From contig UQSX01000054.1 of the NCBI GenBank assembly GCA_900543715.1, positions 1-20,217 of the forward strand: 20,217 nucleotides of DNA, written 5' to 3'. Positions within the stretch are counted from its first letter, which is position 1. Each line of letters begins with the position of its first letter. Origin of the DNA: an uncultured Blautia sp. Lineage in GTDB: Bacteria; Bacillota; Clostridia; Lachnospirales; Lachnospiraceae. Under the pieces are notes generated by a model. It searched no databases, was not told the origin of the DNA, and was given only the letters and a program-made list of their open reading frames with translations. Positions 12,307-20,075 of the stretch are shown piece by piece. A program made the translations under genes and the position numbers.

Positions 12307-14028
12307 ATGAAGCTGAGAAGTCAGGAACTAAGAAAAATTGCTCCGGAACTGGACCCGCTGCGTTTGGGAACGGGATGGAAACTGGAGGATCTGTCAAAAC
12401 CCCAGATTATGATCGAGAGTACCTTTGGGGACAGCCATCCGGGAAGCGGACATTTGCTGGAACTGGTGGAAGAGGCCAGAAAAGGGGTGGCTCAGGCCGG
12501 AGGATACGGAGCCAGATATTTTACCACCGATATCTGTGACGGAGAAGCCCAGGGACACGACGGCATCAATTACTCTCTGGCATCCAGGGATATGATCGCC
12601 AATATGATTGAAATTCATGCAAATGCTACGCCTTTTGACGGCGGGGTGTTTATTGCAAGCTGCGATAAGGGAATGCCTGCCCATCTTATGGGTGTGGGGA
12701 GAGTCAATATTCCTTCCATCATTGTGACCGGAGGAGTTATGGATGCCGGCCCGGACCTTCTGACTCTGGAACAGATCGGAAAATACAGCGCCATGTGTGA
12801 AAGAGGAGAGATCACAGAGGAGAAGCTGACTTATTATAAACACAATGCCTGCCCTTCCTGCGGCGCGTGTTCTTTCATGGGAACGGCCAGCACTATGCAG
12901 ATCATGGCGGAAGCTCTGGGACTGATGCTTCCGGGAAGCGCTCTGATGCCTGCTACGAGCCCGGATTTAAGAGAAGTGGCACGAAAAGCCGGGGAACAGG
13001 CCGTATGGCTGGCTCTTCATGATCTGACTCCGGACAAGATCGTGACCATGAAATCTTTTGAAAACGCTATAATGGTACATGCAGCAATTTCCGGCTCTAC
13101 CAATTCGCTTCTTCATCTGCCGGCCATTGCCCATGAATTTGGGATTGAAATTGACGGCGATACTTTTGACAGACTGCACAGAGGAGCCCATTACCTGCTG
13201 AATATCCGTCCTGCAGGAGAATGGCCTGCACAGTTCTTCTACTATGCAGGAGGAGTTCCTACGATCATGGAAGAGATCAAGGATATGCTTCATCTGGATG
13301 TGATGACCGTTACAGGTAAGACCTTGGGAGAAAATCTGGAGGACTTGAAGAAAAACGGATTTTATGATAAGTGCGACGCTTATCTGGCAAAGGTAGGTCT
13401 GAAAAGAGAAGACGTGATCCGTCCCTTTGACAAGCCGTTTGGAACAGACGGAAGTATTGCCATTTTGTATGGAAATCTCTGCCCTGATGGCGCCGTGGTG
13501 AAGCACACAGTAGTGCCTAAAGAAATGTTTGAGGCGACTCTGAAAGCCCGTCCTTTTGACTGTGAAGAGGACGCTATCCATGCAGTTCTGACTCATGAGA
13601 TCAAACCAGGTGATGCGGTGATTATCCGTTACGAAGGACCAATGGGCAGCGGTATGCCGGAGATGTTCTATACCACAGAAGCCATTGCCTCTGACGCTGA
13701 GCTGGGAGCTTCCATTGCTCTTCTCACTGATGGCAGATTCTCAGGAGCTTCCAAAGGTCCTGCTATCGGACATATCTCTCCCGAGGCGGCGGCAGGAGGC
13801 CCTATTGCTCTGGTGGAAGAAGGGGATTTGATCGAAGTGAACATTCCCAAACGTATCTTGCGGATCGTGGGAATCGCCGGGGAGAAAAAGACGCCGGAAG
13901 AAATTGAAGAGATATTAAAAGAGAGAAAGAAACGCTGGAGCCCTAAACCAGCCAAATATGAGAAAGGCGTGCTGAAGATTTTCTCCGAAAAAGCTGTATC
14001 TCCTATGAAGGGCGGTTACATGGAATGA
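12307..14028 (+). CDS. Sugar-acid dehydratase, IlvD/Edd family (paralogue 1)
   Basis: This 573-residue protein is of full family length. FeS and Mg motifs are intact: TTDICDG with C77, ASCDKG with C119 and K121 (the lysine that is carbamylated in the family), and CPSCGAC (C182, C185, C188). These are expected to hold a [2Fe-2S] cluster and Mg2+ and to dehydrate an aldonate to its 2-keto-3-deoxy acid. The N-terminal [11 protein letters not shown] resembles the YagF/YjhG and pentonate-dehydratase branch rather than biosynthetic IlvD. The absence of ilv neighbours agrees. AAAGGAG lies 6 nt before the ATG. The end overlaps the SDR start (ATGA). The exact sugar acid cannot be told. Confidence 0.9.
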   Translation: MKLRSQELRKIAPELDPLRLGTGWKLEDLSKPQIMIESTFGDSHPGSGHLLELVEEARKGVAQAGGYGARYFTTDICDGEAQGHDGINYSLASRDMIANMIEIHANATPFDGGVFIASCDKGMPAHLMGVGRVNIPSIIVTGGVMDAGPDLLTLEQIGKYSAMCERGEITEEKLTYYKHNACPSCGACSFMGTASTMQIMAEALGLMLPGSALMPATSPDLREVARKAGEQAVWLALHDLTPDKIVTMKSFENAIMVHAAISGSTNSLLHLPAIAHEFGIEIDGDTFDRLHRGAHYLLNIRPAGEWPAQFFYYAGGVPTIMEEIKDMLHLDVMTVTGKTLGENLEDLKKNGFYDKCDAYLAKVGLKREDVIRPFDKPFGTDGSIAILYGNLCPDGAVVKHTVVPKEMFEATLKARPFDCEEDAIHAVLTHEIKPGDAVIIRYEGPMGSGMPEMFYTTEAIASDAELGASIALLTDGRFSGASKGPAIGHISPEAAAGGPIALVEEGDLIEVNIPKRILRIVGIAGEKKTPEEIEEILKERKKRWSPKPAKYEKGVLKIFSEKAVSPMKGGYME

Positions 14029-14789
14029 TGAATCTGTTTGACATAAAAGGGAAAAAGGCCATTGTCACAGGAGGAACCAGAGGGCTGGGCTATGGGATTG
14101 CAGAGGGCTATCTGGAAGCCGGCGCACAGGTGGTGATTGTCGGAACTTCTGACAAGGTTTATGACGTAGCAGAAGACTTCAGGAACAGAGGCTTTGACTG
14201 CCAGGGTGTAAAGGGAAACCTTGGTGTGAGGGAAGAAGTCTATGAAGTCTTTAATCAGTGCCTGGAAAAGCTGGGCGGCGATCTGGATATTCTCCTTACG
14301 GCCCATGGAATACAGAGACGTCACAGCGCTGAGGAATTTCCAGTAGAGGAATGGGATGAAGTACTTAATGTCAATCTGACTTCTATCTTTATCCTTTGCC
14401 AGGAGGCAGGAAAGATCATGCTGAAAAAAGGGTATGGGAAAATTATTACCATTGCCTCTATGAATTCTTTCTTTGGAGGACAGACCATCCCGGCCTATGC
14501 GGCGGCGAAGGGCGGTGTTGCTCAGCTTACCAAAGAGCTTACCAATGACTGGCTGGGAAGAGGAGTAAATGTAAATGCCATTGCCCCGGGTTATATGGCC
14601 ACAGAAATGAACAAAGCACTGATGGATCCGGAGAACCCCAGGTTCAAAAGTATTTCAGAGAGGATTCCGGCAGGCCGCTGGGGAACCGGCGAGGATATGA
14701 AGGGAACCGCTATTTTTCTGGCTTCCCATGCCAGCGACTATGTCAGCGGAGCAGTGATTCCTGTAGACGGCGGCTATCTGGTAAAATAA
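14025..14789 (+). CDS. Short-chain dehydrogenase/reductase, KduD-like
   Basis: This 254-residue classical SDR has the cofactor motif TGGTRGLG (15-22). In place of the usual NAG it has AHG (93-95). The catalytic set is S145 (IASMNS), Y158 and K162 (YAAAK). The N-terminal form NLFDIKGKKAIVTGG and the C-terminal DGGYLVK resemble KduD and gluconate 5-dehydrogenase types, which act on keto sugar acids with NAD(H). Coupled by a 4-nt overlap to dehydratase 1, it probably handles the substrate or product of that enzyme. It could oxidise the 2-keto-3-deoxy acid or reduce a keto acid feeding the dehydratase. A strong terminator follows. Confidence 0.9.
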   Translation: MMNLFDIKGKKAIVTGGTRGLGYGIAEGYLEAGAQVVIVGTSDKVYDVAEDFRNRGFDCQGVKGNLGVREEVYEVFNQCLEKLGGDLDILLTAHGIQRRHSAEEFPVEEWDEVLNVNLTSIFILCQEAGKIMLKKGYGKIITIASMNSFFGGQTIPAYAAAKGGVAQLTKELTNDWLGRGVNVNAIAPGYMATEMNKALMDPENPRFKSISERIPAGRWGTGEDMKGTAIFLASHASDYVSGAVIPVDGGYLVK

Positions 14790-14805
14790 ATAAGGCATAC
14801 AGGAT

Positions 14806-14859
14806 AACGGGACATGGACAGCCGGAAAGAAAAGAAGGCATTTCCATGTCCCGTTTTTT
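14806..14859 (+). terminator. Intrinsic terminator after the dehydratase 1-SDR unit
   Basis: AACGGGACATGGA (14806-14818) pairs perfectly with TCCATGTCCCGTT (14843-14855) and a T run continues to 14859. It separates the two sugar-acid units. Confidence 0.93.
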
Positions 14860-14891
14860 GCTTTAATCCAGCAATAACTGTATAGAGGAAC

Positions 14892-14911
14892 CGGATCTTC
14901 CGTAGTACAAT
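14892..14911 (+). promoter_or_regulatory. Candidate promoter of the second dehydratase unit
   Basis: TACAAT (14906-14911) is a good -10. No clear -35 is present. An imperfect palindrome CGGA-tct-TCCG (14892-14902) lies just upstream, in the same position as the CCGAG-A-CTCGG palindrome before gntR. A regulator-dependent promoter is possible. Confidence 0.4.
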
Positions 14912-14948
14912 AAAGATAAAATTTTAAGGTAATGTGAGGACTGGAAAA

Positions 14949-16676
14949 ATGAAAAACAGACAGAAAAGTGCACCTCAGCGGCTTTTGTGGGCTCAGTTTG
15001 ACGCCCTTCAGATGGGATCAGGCTGGGATGAAGAGGACATTACAAAGCCCCAGATACTCCTGGAGGATGTATTTGGAGACAGCCATCCAGGCAGCGTTCA
15101 CCTGGCGGGACTTATGGAGCAGGCAAAGTACGGGGTATTTGAGAAAGGGGGATTTCCCGCCCAGTATCATACCACAGATATCTGCGACGGCTGCGCTCAG
15201 GGCCATGACGGCATGAACTATATTCTGGCTTCCAGAGAAGCTATCTGCGATATGATCGAAGTCCATGGTTCGGTCTATCCCTGGGACGGCATGATCCTGG
15301 CAGCCTCCTGTGATAAGTCTATCCCCGCTCAGTTAAAGGCAGCGGCCAGACTGGATATCCCTGCGATTTTTATTCCCGGAGGAAGTATGCGTCCGGGACC
15401 GGATATGACCACCTCTCTGGTGGCAGGGGATATTTCTCTGCGGCAGAAGAGGAAGGACGCAGTTACTCCTCAGGAGGTACGGGACTATAAGCTGACCGGC
15501 TGCCCTTCCTGTGGGGCATGTACCTTCCTGGGAACTGCCAGCACCATGCAGTGTATGGCCGAGGCTCTTGGGCTGACTCTGCCGGGAGCGGCTCTGATGC
15601 CAGCTACTATGCGGGATATTCTGGGAAATGCCAGAATGGCAGGGCGCAAGATCATGGAACTAATAGATAGGGGAATCAAGGTCAGCGATATCGTAACCAG
15701 AGAGGCCCTGGAAAATGCAGTGATCATTCACAGCGCTATTGGAGGCTCCACCAACGCAACTATTCATCTTCCGGCTATCGCCAGAGAACTGGGAATTATC
15801 CTGGAGCCGGAACTTTTTGACCGGATCAATCATCAGGTGCCCCATCTGGGAAATATTGCTCCAAGCGGAGAGCATCTTACAGAGGCTTTCTGGTTTGCAG
15901 GGGGAATTCCCATGGTAGAGCTGGAGCTGCGGGATATGCTCCATCTGGATGTAATGACAGTTACAGGAAAGACCCTGGGAGAAAATCTGGAAGAGCTGGA
16001 AAAAGATAACTTTTTCCAGAGAAATCTGGGATATCTCCACAATTACGGCCTGGAGCGGGAACAGGTCATCTTCCCGGTGGAAAAGGCAAAGGAGAAGGGG
16101 TCTGTAGCTATTTTGAGAGGAAATCTGGCGCCTCAGGGGGCAGTGATCAAATATTCTGCCTGTACAGAGGCCATGCGTGAACGGAAGGGACCGGCCAGAG
16201 TGTTTAACTGTGAGGAAGATGCTTATCAGGCAGTGGTGGAGAAAAAAGTGGCTCCGGGAGATATGCTGATCATCCGGTATGAAGGGCCGAGAGGGTCCGG
16301 TATGCCGGAAATGTTGATGACTACCGAGGCTATTGTCTGCGATGAAGAGTTAAATGGAGAAGTGGCGCTTATTACAGACGGAAGGTTTTCCGGAGCTACC
16401 AGAGGGGCGGCCATCGGTCATGTTTCTCCGGAAGCTGCGGCAGGAGGTCCTCTGGCTTTTGTTGAGGACGGGGATCTCCTGGCCTACAGTGTAAAAAACC
16501 GGAGCCTGGATATTGTAGGAACCCGGGGAGAAGAAAAGTCTCCGGAAGAGATTGAAGAGATACTTCAGGAGAGAAGAAAAGCAGGAATACTGCCAAGACC
16601 AGAGAGAAAAGGTCTGCTGAAGCGTTATACCAGCCACGCTCTTTCCGCTATGGAAGGGGCCGGCTATGACTGTTAG
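14949..16676 (+). CDS. Sugar-acid dehydratase, IlvD/Edd family (paralogue 2)
   Basis: This 575-residue paralogue of the dehydratase at 12307 aligns with it along its whole length by eye ([43 protein letters not shown]). Cluster and metal residues are kept: C79, C121 with K123, and C185/C188/C191. It differs at the active-site edges, for example [10 protein letters not shown] against GGVMDAGPDL and SCDKSIPA against SCDKGMPA, so a different sugar acid or stereoisomer is likely. A GTG at 14934 is also in frame. ATG 14949 was chosen because it gives an N-terminus matching paralogue 1 and has GAGG 9 nt upstream. The aldolase gene follows 17 nt later. Confidence 0.9.
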   Translation: MKNRQKSAPQRLLWAQFDALQMGSGWDEEDITKPQILLEDVFGDSHPGSVHLAGLMEQAKYGVFEKGGFPAQYHTTDICDGCAQGHDGMNYILASREAICDMIEVHGSVYPWDGMILAASCDKSIPAQLKAAARLDIPAIFIPGGSMRPGPDMTTSLVAGDISLRQKRKDAVTPQEVRDYKLTGCPSCGACTFLGTASTMQCMAEALGLTLPGAALMPATMRDILGNARMAGRKIMELIDRGIKVSDIVTREALENAVIIHSAIGGSTNATIHLPAIARELGIILEPELFDRINHQVPHLGNIAPSGEHLTEAFWFAGGIPMVELELRDMLHLDVMTVTGKTLGENLEELEKDNFFQRNLGYLHNYGLEREQVIFPVEKAKEKGSVAILRGNLAPQGAVIKYSACTEAMRERKGPARVFNCEEDAYQAVVEKKVAPGDMLIIRYEGPRGSGMPEMLMTTEAIVCDEELNGEVALITDGRFSGATRGAAIGHVSPEAAAGGPLAFVEDGDLLAYSVKNRSLDIVGTRGEEKSPEEIEEILQERRKAGILPRPERKGLLKRYTSHALSAMEGAGYDC

Positions 16677-16693
16677 AGAAAAGGAGTAGGAAG

Positions 16694-17587
16694 ATGAAAG
16701 CAAAATGGATCACGCCGGCAGTGACGGCGCTGGATAAAGAAGGACATGTTGATATTGATGCCAATAAAAAGATTTATGATTTCCTGATTGACAATGGAAT
16801 GGACGGGATCCTGCTTTTCGGCAGTATCGGAGAGTTTTTTGCCATTTCCATGGAAGAAAAAAAGGCCCTTATAAAAGAGGCCATAGCTCATATCAGCCAT
16901 CGAGTGACCGTGTATGTGGGAACCTGCCATATGGAGTTTGAGCAGTGTGTGGAACTGTCCAATTATGCGCTGGAACAAGGTGCAGACGGGGTGATGGTGA
17001 TCTCTCCTTACTATTTCAGCCTTCCTGACAGCGCTCTGCTGAATTTTTATGACACTTTGGCAGACCGGGTCAATGGCCCGCTGCTATTATATAATTTCCC
17101 CGACAGGACGGGACATGACCTGTCGCCGGACCTGATTTATACTTTGGTATCCAGACATAAAAATATTGTGGGAATCAAAGATACGGTAGCTACTATGGGC
17201 CATACCAGAGGGATTATCCAGAAAGTGAAAAAAGAGTTTCCGGATTTTCTGGTTTATTCGGGATTTGATGAGTTTTTCGGTCACAATGTATTATCCGGAG
17301 GAGACGGCTGTGTGGCCGGTCTGTCTAACTTTGCTCCGGATGTGGCCTCTGCTTATGCCGCTGCGGCAAGAGCAGATGATCTGGAGGGAATGAAGAAGTG
17401 TCAGCAGCAGATCGACGGCCTTATGGCTATTTATGACGTGGCTCCTCAGTTTATTCCTATCATTAAGAAGGCTATGGTTTTAAGAGGAGTGGAGATGGAG
17501 CCTCTCTGTGCCCAGCCTTTGCTGGCGGCTACTGAAGAAGAGACAGAGAAAATCTGCAGGATCTTAGAAGAGGGAAATCTGCTGTAA
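16694..17587 (+). CDS. DHDPS/NAL-family 2-keto-3-deoxy sugar-acid aldolase (YagE/YjhH-like)
   Basis: This 297-residue TIM-barrel protein has the Schiff-base lysine K162 in IVGIKDT and the catalytic Y133 in LLYNFPDRTG. The substrate loop reads FGSIGEF (42-48) instead of the GTTGE of true dihydrodipicolinate synthases. That change is usual in the 2-keto-3-deoxy acid aldolases of this superfamily. It should cleave the product of the neighbouring dehydratase to pyruvate and an aldehyde (glycolaldehyde from a pentonate, glyceraldehyde from a hexonate). AAAGGAG precedes the ATG by 8 nt. It lies 17 nt after dehydratase 2. No terminator is seen after it, and a degraded antitoxin begins 11 nt downstream on the other strand. 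Confidence 0.92.
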   Translation: MKAKWITPAVTALDKEGHVDIDANKKIYDFLIDNGMDGILLFGSIGEFFAISMEEKKALIKEAIAHISHRVTVYVGTCHMEFEQCVELSNYALEQGADGVMVISPYYFSLPDSALLNFYDTLADRVNGPLLLYNFPDRTGHDLSPDLIYTLVSRHKNIVGIKDTVATMGHTRGIIQKVKKEFPDFLVYSGFDEFFGHNVLSGGDGCVAGLSNFAPDVASAYAAAARADDLEGMKKCQQQIDGLMAIYDVAPQFIPIIKKAMVLRGVEMEPLCAQPLLAATEEETEKICRILEEGNLL

Positions 17588-17598
17588 GGAGATAAAGG

Positions 17599-17727
17599 AA
17601 AACGGGCCCGTTCCGCCATGGCATCCACAACCTGGATAATATCCAGAATGCCTACAAGGTCATCCAGAAGTGCCATTTTCAGATACTTTCCAAGGCTGGT
17701 TTTAAACTCGGTTGCAGTAACAATCAC
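17599..17727 (-). pseudogene. Phd/YefM-type antitoxin remnant with internal deletion
   Basis: On the minus strand, AAAGGAGG (plus 17735-17742) sits 7 nt before a GTG at 17727-17725. The product begins MIVTATEFKTSLGKYLKMA, the clear N-terminus of a prevent-host-death antitoxin. It then passes at once to DDLVGILDIIQVVDAMAER. The expected middle segment (the I-T-K-N-G-x-x-V-A strand region) is missing and the frame has no stop where the gene should end, running antisense into the aldolase gene. No toxin gene is adjacent. This is a relic of an addiction module. Confidence 0.6.
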
Positions 17728-17845
17728 ACGAATCCCTCCTTTGCTCTGGGTATGAATCACATGGAGATAGCGGCTTATCAGAAAAATGGACGGGAATTGC
17801 CGGCAGTTGAGAAGAGCAAAAATAATAATTAGGAGGATAAATACT

Positions 17846-18380
17846 ATGCATTTCTCCAACGTCTACTTTATCAATGGAACAGCATATGCAGGAAAATCAA
17901 CGATGGTTAAACTGCTGGCAGAAAAATATAATGGAATTGCGTGCGAAGAAAATTATCATGACAAGCTATTACCTGAATTGAGCAAAGAAGATTTTCCTTG
18001 TCTGACGTATACGCGAGATTTAACTGATTGGCATGATTTTATCAGAAGAACGCCAGAAGAATATGAAGCATGGATTGATGGGGCATCGAAAGAATGCGAA
18101 ACCTTAGAATTGAAAATATTATCGGATATGAGCCAAGAAGAAAAGCCGATTTTTGTAGATACCAATATTTCCATTGAAACGCTGAGAACTATTGCCGACC
18201 ATGGAAGAACCTGACCCGGAGCAGGCATTGGAAAACTATCGGCAGAGTTTAATGAGAATTCATTCTCAAGAGCGGTATGACCGTTTTTTATATTCTGGGT
18301 TTCATGTGATACATAGAGATGAAAACAGAAGTATTGAGCAAACACTGACCTTGGTAGAAAAAGCATTTGGTTTGAGATGA
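17846..18380 (+). pseudogene. P-loop kinase-like (AAA family ATPase) gene broken by a deletion/frameshift
   Basis: AGGAGG (17831-17836) lies 9 nt before ATG 17846. The first frame encodes 122 residues with a Walker A GTAYAGKST (11-19), a WHDFIRRTPEEYEAWIDG stretch and FVDTNISIETL. It then stops at TGA 18212-18214 in a short out-of-frame tail. Another frame resumes at 18201 with MEEPDPEQALENY and finishes with SGFHVIHRDENRSIEQTL up to TGA 18380. From memory of this Lachnospiraceae family, the missing part is about 35 codons containing a nucleotide-binding strand. The join at CATGG has the look of a deletion with a frame change. The gene is more AT-rich than its upstream neighbours, suggesting a separate origin. 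Confidence 0.75.
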
Positions 18381-18396
18381 TAAATAAAATTGGAAA

Positions 18397-18442
18397 GAGA
18401 GCGGCCAAGCACTTTGAGAGATTGGCCGTTCTCTGCACTTTT
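18397..18442. terminator. Hairpin terminator between the kinase relic and the GNAT gene
   Basis: GAGAGCGGCCAA (18397-18408) pairs with TTGGCCGTTCTC (18422-18433), with one G-T pair, followed by TGCACTTTTT on the plus strand. T-rich sequence also follows on the minus strand, so it can serve the convergent GNAT gene. Confidence 0.8.
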
Positions 18443-18458
18443 TGAAACCACAGGGTCT

Positions 18459-18836
18459 TTATTTCTTTTCTATGATATAGGATTGCAAACTTCTTTGACA
18501 GCCATTCTTTTCATAAAACTCTTCAATTCCCGGCTGTGAACCAAAATATAACATGGTGGGAGTATTTTCCTTGGCGAATTGGAGAAGCTGGCTCCCGATC
18601 CCTTGCTTTTGATACTCTGGAAGGATAAGAAGTTCAGTAATGGTTCCGAAGAAATATCCATCTGAAAGAATACGCAGGCAACCTACAAGTCTTTCCCCGT
18701 CATAGGCCGTTATGTTCAGGGTCTTAGATAAAGCATTTTGTGTCTTTTCAATATCATAATCTCCCGGCCATATTTGGTTTACAAATGGAAGAAATACTGA
18801 AGCATTAAGCATTTTATCATCAACTCTGTATTCCAT
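18459..18836 (-). CDS. GNAT-family N-acetyltransferase
   Basis: A 125-residue compact GNAT protein. Motif A is visible as ITELLILPEYQKQGIGSQLLQF, where Q-K-Q-G-I-G forms the acetyl-CoA pyrophosphate loop. A preceding strand LVGCLRILSDGYFFG and a C-terminal GIEEFYEKNGCQ (motif B) complete the fold. The substrate (amine, protein N-terminus or small molecule) cannot be told. AGGTGGAG precedes the start by 3-10 nt. It lies 28 nt downstream of the Sel1 gene on the same strand, so the two probably share a transcript. Its DNA is more AT-rich than the sugar-acid genes. It appears intact. Confidence 0.9.
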   Translation of the reverse strand: MEYRVDDKMLNASVFLPFVNQIWPGDYDIEKTQNALSKTLNITAYDGERLVGCLRILSDGYFFGTITELLILPEYQKQGIGSQLLQFAKENTPTMLYFGSQPGIEEFYEKNGCQRSLQSYIIEKK

Positions 18837-18864
18837 TATTCTCCACCTTTGTTGTCTATAGTTT

Positions 18865-19524
18865 TCACGCCAGTTCCTCCGGATCTTTATCCGGATTTTC
18901 CAGCTCTTTTATGGCAATCATAAAACCGTTCTGGGCAGCCTTCATCCGCCAGAAATCTGCCTTTTCCTCATCTTTTTCCACACCTTCTCCGTAACGGTAG
19001 AGTACAGAGAGGTTGTACTGGGCAGCAGGGATATTGGCATTTGCAGCTTTTTCAAATAGCTGGAAAGCTTTGACAGGGTCGTAGGGAACAGGCTGTCCGG
19101 AGAGATAAAAGCCTCCCATACAGCACATAGCCCGGAAATCTCCCTGGCCTGCTGCTTTTTTGTACCAGTCAAAGGCCTTGGAAAGATCCGGTTTTGTACC
19201 AAGACCTTCCTCATAGCACCGTCCCATATTAAACTGGGCGTTGACATTTCCGTCTTTGGCCGCTTGTTCCATATACCGGAGGCCTTTCCGCTCATCTTTT
19301 TCCACACCTTTTCCCTGGAAATACATAAGAGCCAGGTGCATGGCGGCTTCGGCCTGCCCCTTTTTTGCCGCTTTCTCATACCAGACGGCGGCCTGGGCCA
19401 GATCTACAGAGGTGCGGATTCCGTTTTCATAGTAATAGCCTACTCCATAAATAAAATCTCTCTGGCCGTTTTCCGCCAGGATTTTTAGTTCTTCTACACT
19501 GAGATTTAGATTTTTAACGTTCAT
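18865..19524 (-). CDS. Sel1-like repeat protein (five repeats)
   Basis: This 219-residue protein is made almost only of Sel1-like (TPR-like) repeats of exactly 36 residues: about 21-56, 57-92, 93-128, 129-164 and 165-200. Each has the A-x-x-x-L/M-G-x-x-Y-x-x-G...A-x-x-W-Y/F-x-K-A-A pattern. Repeat 4 carries an irregular turn (SGQPVPYDP). There is no signal peptide, so it is cytoplasmic and likely a protein-binding scaffold. AAGGAG precedes the ATG by 6 nt. It has its own promoter and probably carries the GNAT gene on its transcript. Partners are unknown. Confidence 0.93.
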   Translation of the reverse strand: MNVKNLNLSVEELKILAENGQRDFIYGVGYYYENGIRTSVDLAQAAVWYEKAAKKGQAEAAMHLALMYFQGKGVEKDERKGLRYMEQAAKDGNVNAQFNMGRCYEEGLGTKPDLSKAFDWYKKAAGQGDFRAMCCMGGFYLSGQPVPYDPVKAFQLFEKAANANIPAAQYNLSVLYRYGEGVEKDEEKADFWRMKAAQNGFMIAIKELENPDKDPEELA

Positions 19525-19549
19525 AAGTAACTCCTTGAAACTTAGTAAA

Positions 19550-19563
19550 GCCGATATATCGGC
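19550..19563. promoter_or_regulatory. 14-bp perfect palindrome in the Sel1 leader
   Basis: GCCGATATATCGGC lies between the Sel1 promoter and its ribosome binding site, roughly 15-30 nt after the expected transcript start. It could be an operator acting as a roadblock. It has no spacer, so it is not a good hairpin. Confidence 0.5.
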
Positions 19564-19583
19564 GGATTATTTTCTGATATCTT

Positions 19584-19612
19584 AGTATAGCATAAGACAG
19601 GATATTTGTGTA
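19584..19612 (-). promoter_or_regulatory. Promoter of the Sel1-GNAT unit
   Basis: Read on the minus strand, TACACA (plus 19612-19607), a 17-nt spacer and TATACT (plus 19589-19584) lie about 60 nt before the Sel1 start. Confidence 0.55.
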
Positions 19613-19642
19613 TAAATAAAGAGACAAGTATTTTGGAATGCA

Positions 19643-19651
19643 TGTTATAAT
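19643..19651 (+). promoter_or_regulatory. Extended -10 promoter of the toxin-antitoxin relic
   Basis: TG-T-TATAAT (19643-19651) is an extended -10 with a perfect hexamer, about 50 nt before the antitoxin ATG. No good -35 is seen, which the extended -10 can compensate. Confidence 0.5.
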
Positions 19652-19702
19652 ACAGACAGAAAATAATTTAACAGTCTGCTCGCTGAGAAAGGGCGTGATT
19701 AC

Positions 19703-19900
19703 ATGAGTAATAAAGAGCGTATTATGGAGTTGATAGATGGGATACCTGACAGAAGACTGGTGTTTATAGTGGATATGCTGGAATCTCTAAAGGCTTATGC
19801 GGGAGAGGAGATTCCACCAGATGAATGGGATCTTCAGATGATTCAGGAAGCAGAATAAGAAAATGATGGAAAAACTATAAGTTTTGAAGAAATATTTTGA
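19703..19900 (+). pseudogene. RelB/DinJ-like antitoxin with premature stop, fused by deletion to its toxin
   Basis: The ATG at 19703 opens 51 codons (start MSNKERIMELIDGIPDRRL, then PPDEWDLQMIQEAE) ending at TAA 19856-19858. Read through that stop, the same frame gives ENDGKTISFEEIF before TGA 19898-19900. The phrase D-G-x-T-I-S-F-E-E-I is the usual C-terminal end of RelB/DinJ antitoxins next to RelE toxins, so the TAA looks like a nonsense mutation within a once longer gene. The frame then runs straight into toxin-coding sequence. A 51-aa peptide could still be made, since promoter and start remain. The ribosome binding site (GAAAGGG) is weak and distant. Confidence 0.7.
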
Positions 19901-20066
19901 AGGCGATATCTGAATTGCCAAAAGGAACAGATATCGCCTTCAGGGGTATGATCTGTTTAGACTCAGAGTAGGTACTATCAGGGTGATTTACTCCATTGAT
20001 GAGGAAATGAAAATTATTAATATTGAAAATATCGGAAGCAGAGGAGATATCTATAAAAGATATTAG
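19891..20066 (+). pseudogene. RelE/ParE-type toxin remnant (N-terminus lost, frameshifted)
   Basis: From 19894 one frame reads ILKAISELPKGTDI. After a shift at about 19936 another frame reads LQGYDLFRLRVGTIRVIYSI and ends in IGSRGDIYKRY before TAG 20064-20066. These are the core and C-terminal signatures of RelE/YoeB-like mRNA interferases (R-L-R-V-G-x-x-R-V-I-Y). The N-terminal ~25-30 residues are absent and nothing in frame starts it, so no active toxin can be produced. Loss of toxin alongside a damaged antitoxin indicates full decay of the module. Confidence 0.75.
19898..19942. repeat. Perfect 15-bp inverted repeat inside the toxin remnant
   Basis: TGAAGGCGATATCTG (19898-19912) and CAGATATCGCCTTCA (19928-19942) are exact complements around a 15-nt loop. 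No T run follows, so it is not an obvious terminator. The frameshift in the toxin falls within the right arm. Confidence 0.9.
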
Positions 20067-20075
20067 AAAATCTTA

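Noticed and set aside
12967..13596. 209-aa minus-strand open frame inside dehydratase 1
   Set aside because: Antisense shadow of a conserved enzyme; no recognisable product.
12307..16676. Dehydratases as biosynthetic IlvD (branched-chain amino acids)
   Set aside because: Two copies beside a GntR/FCD regulator, a KduD-like SDR and a keto-acid aldolase, with no ilv or leu genes, fit sugar-acid catabolism.
16694..17587. Aldolase as DapA (lysine biosynthesis)
   Set aside because: The substrate loop reads GSIGEF rather than GTTGE and the gene sits in a sugar-acid locus.
17601..17612. AACGGGCCCGTT palindrome as terminator of the aldolase unit
   Set aside because: No loop and no T run; it lies within the antitoxin remnant and is probably incidental.
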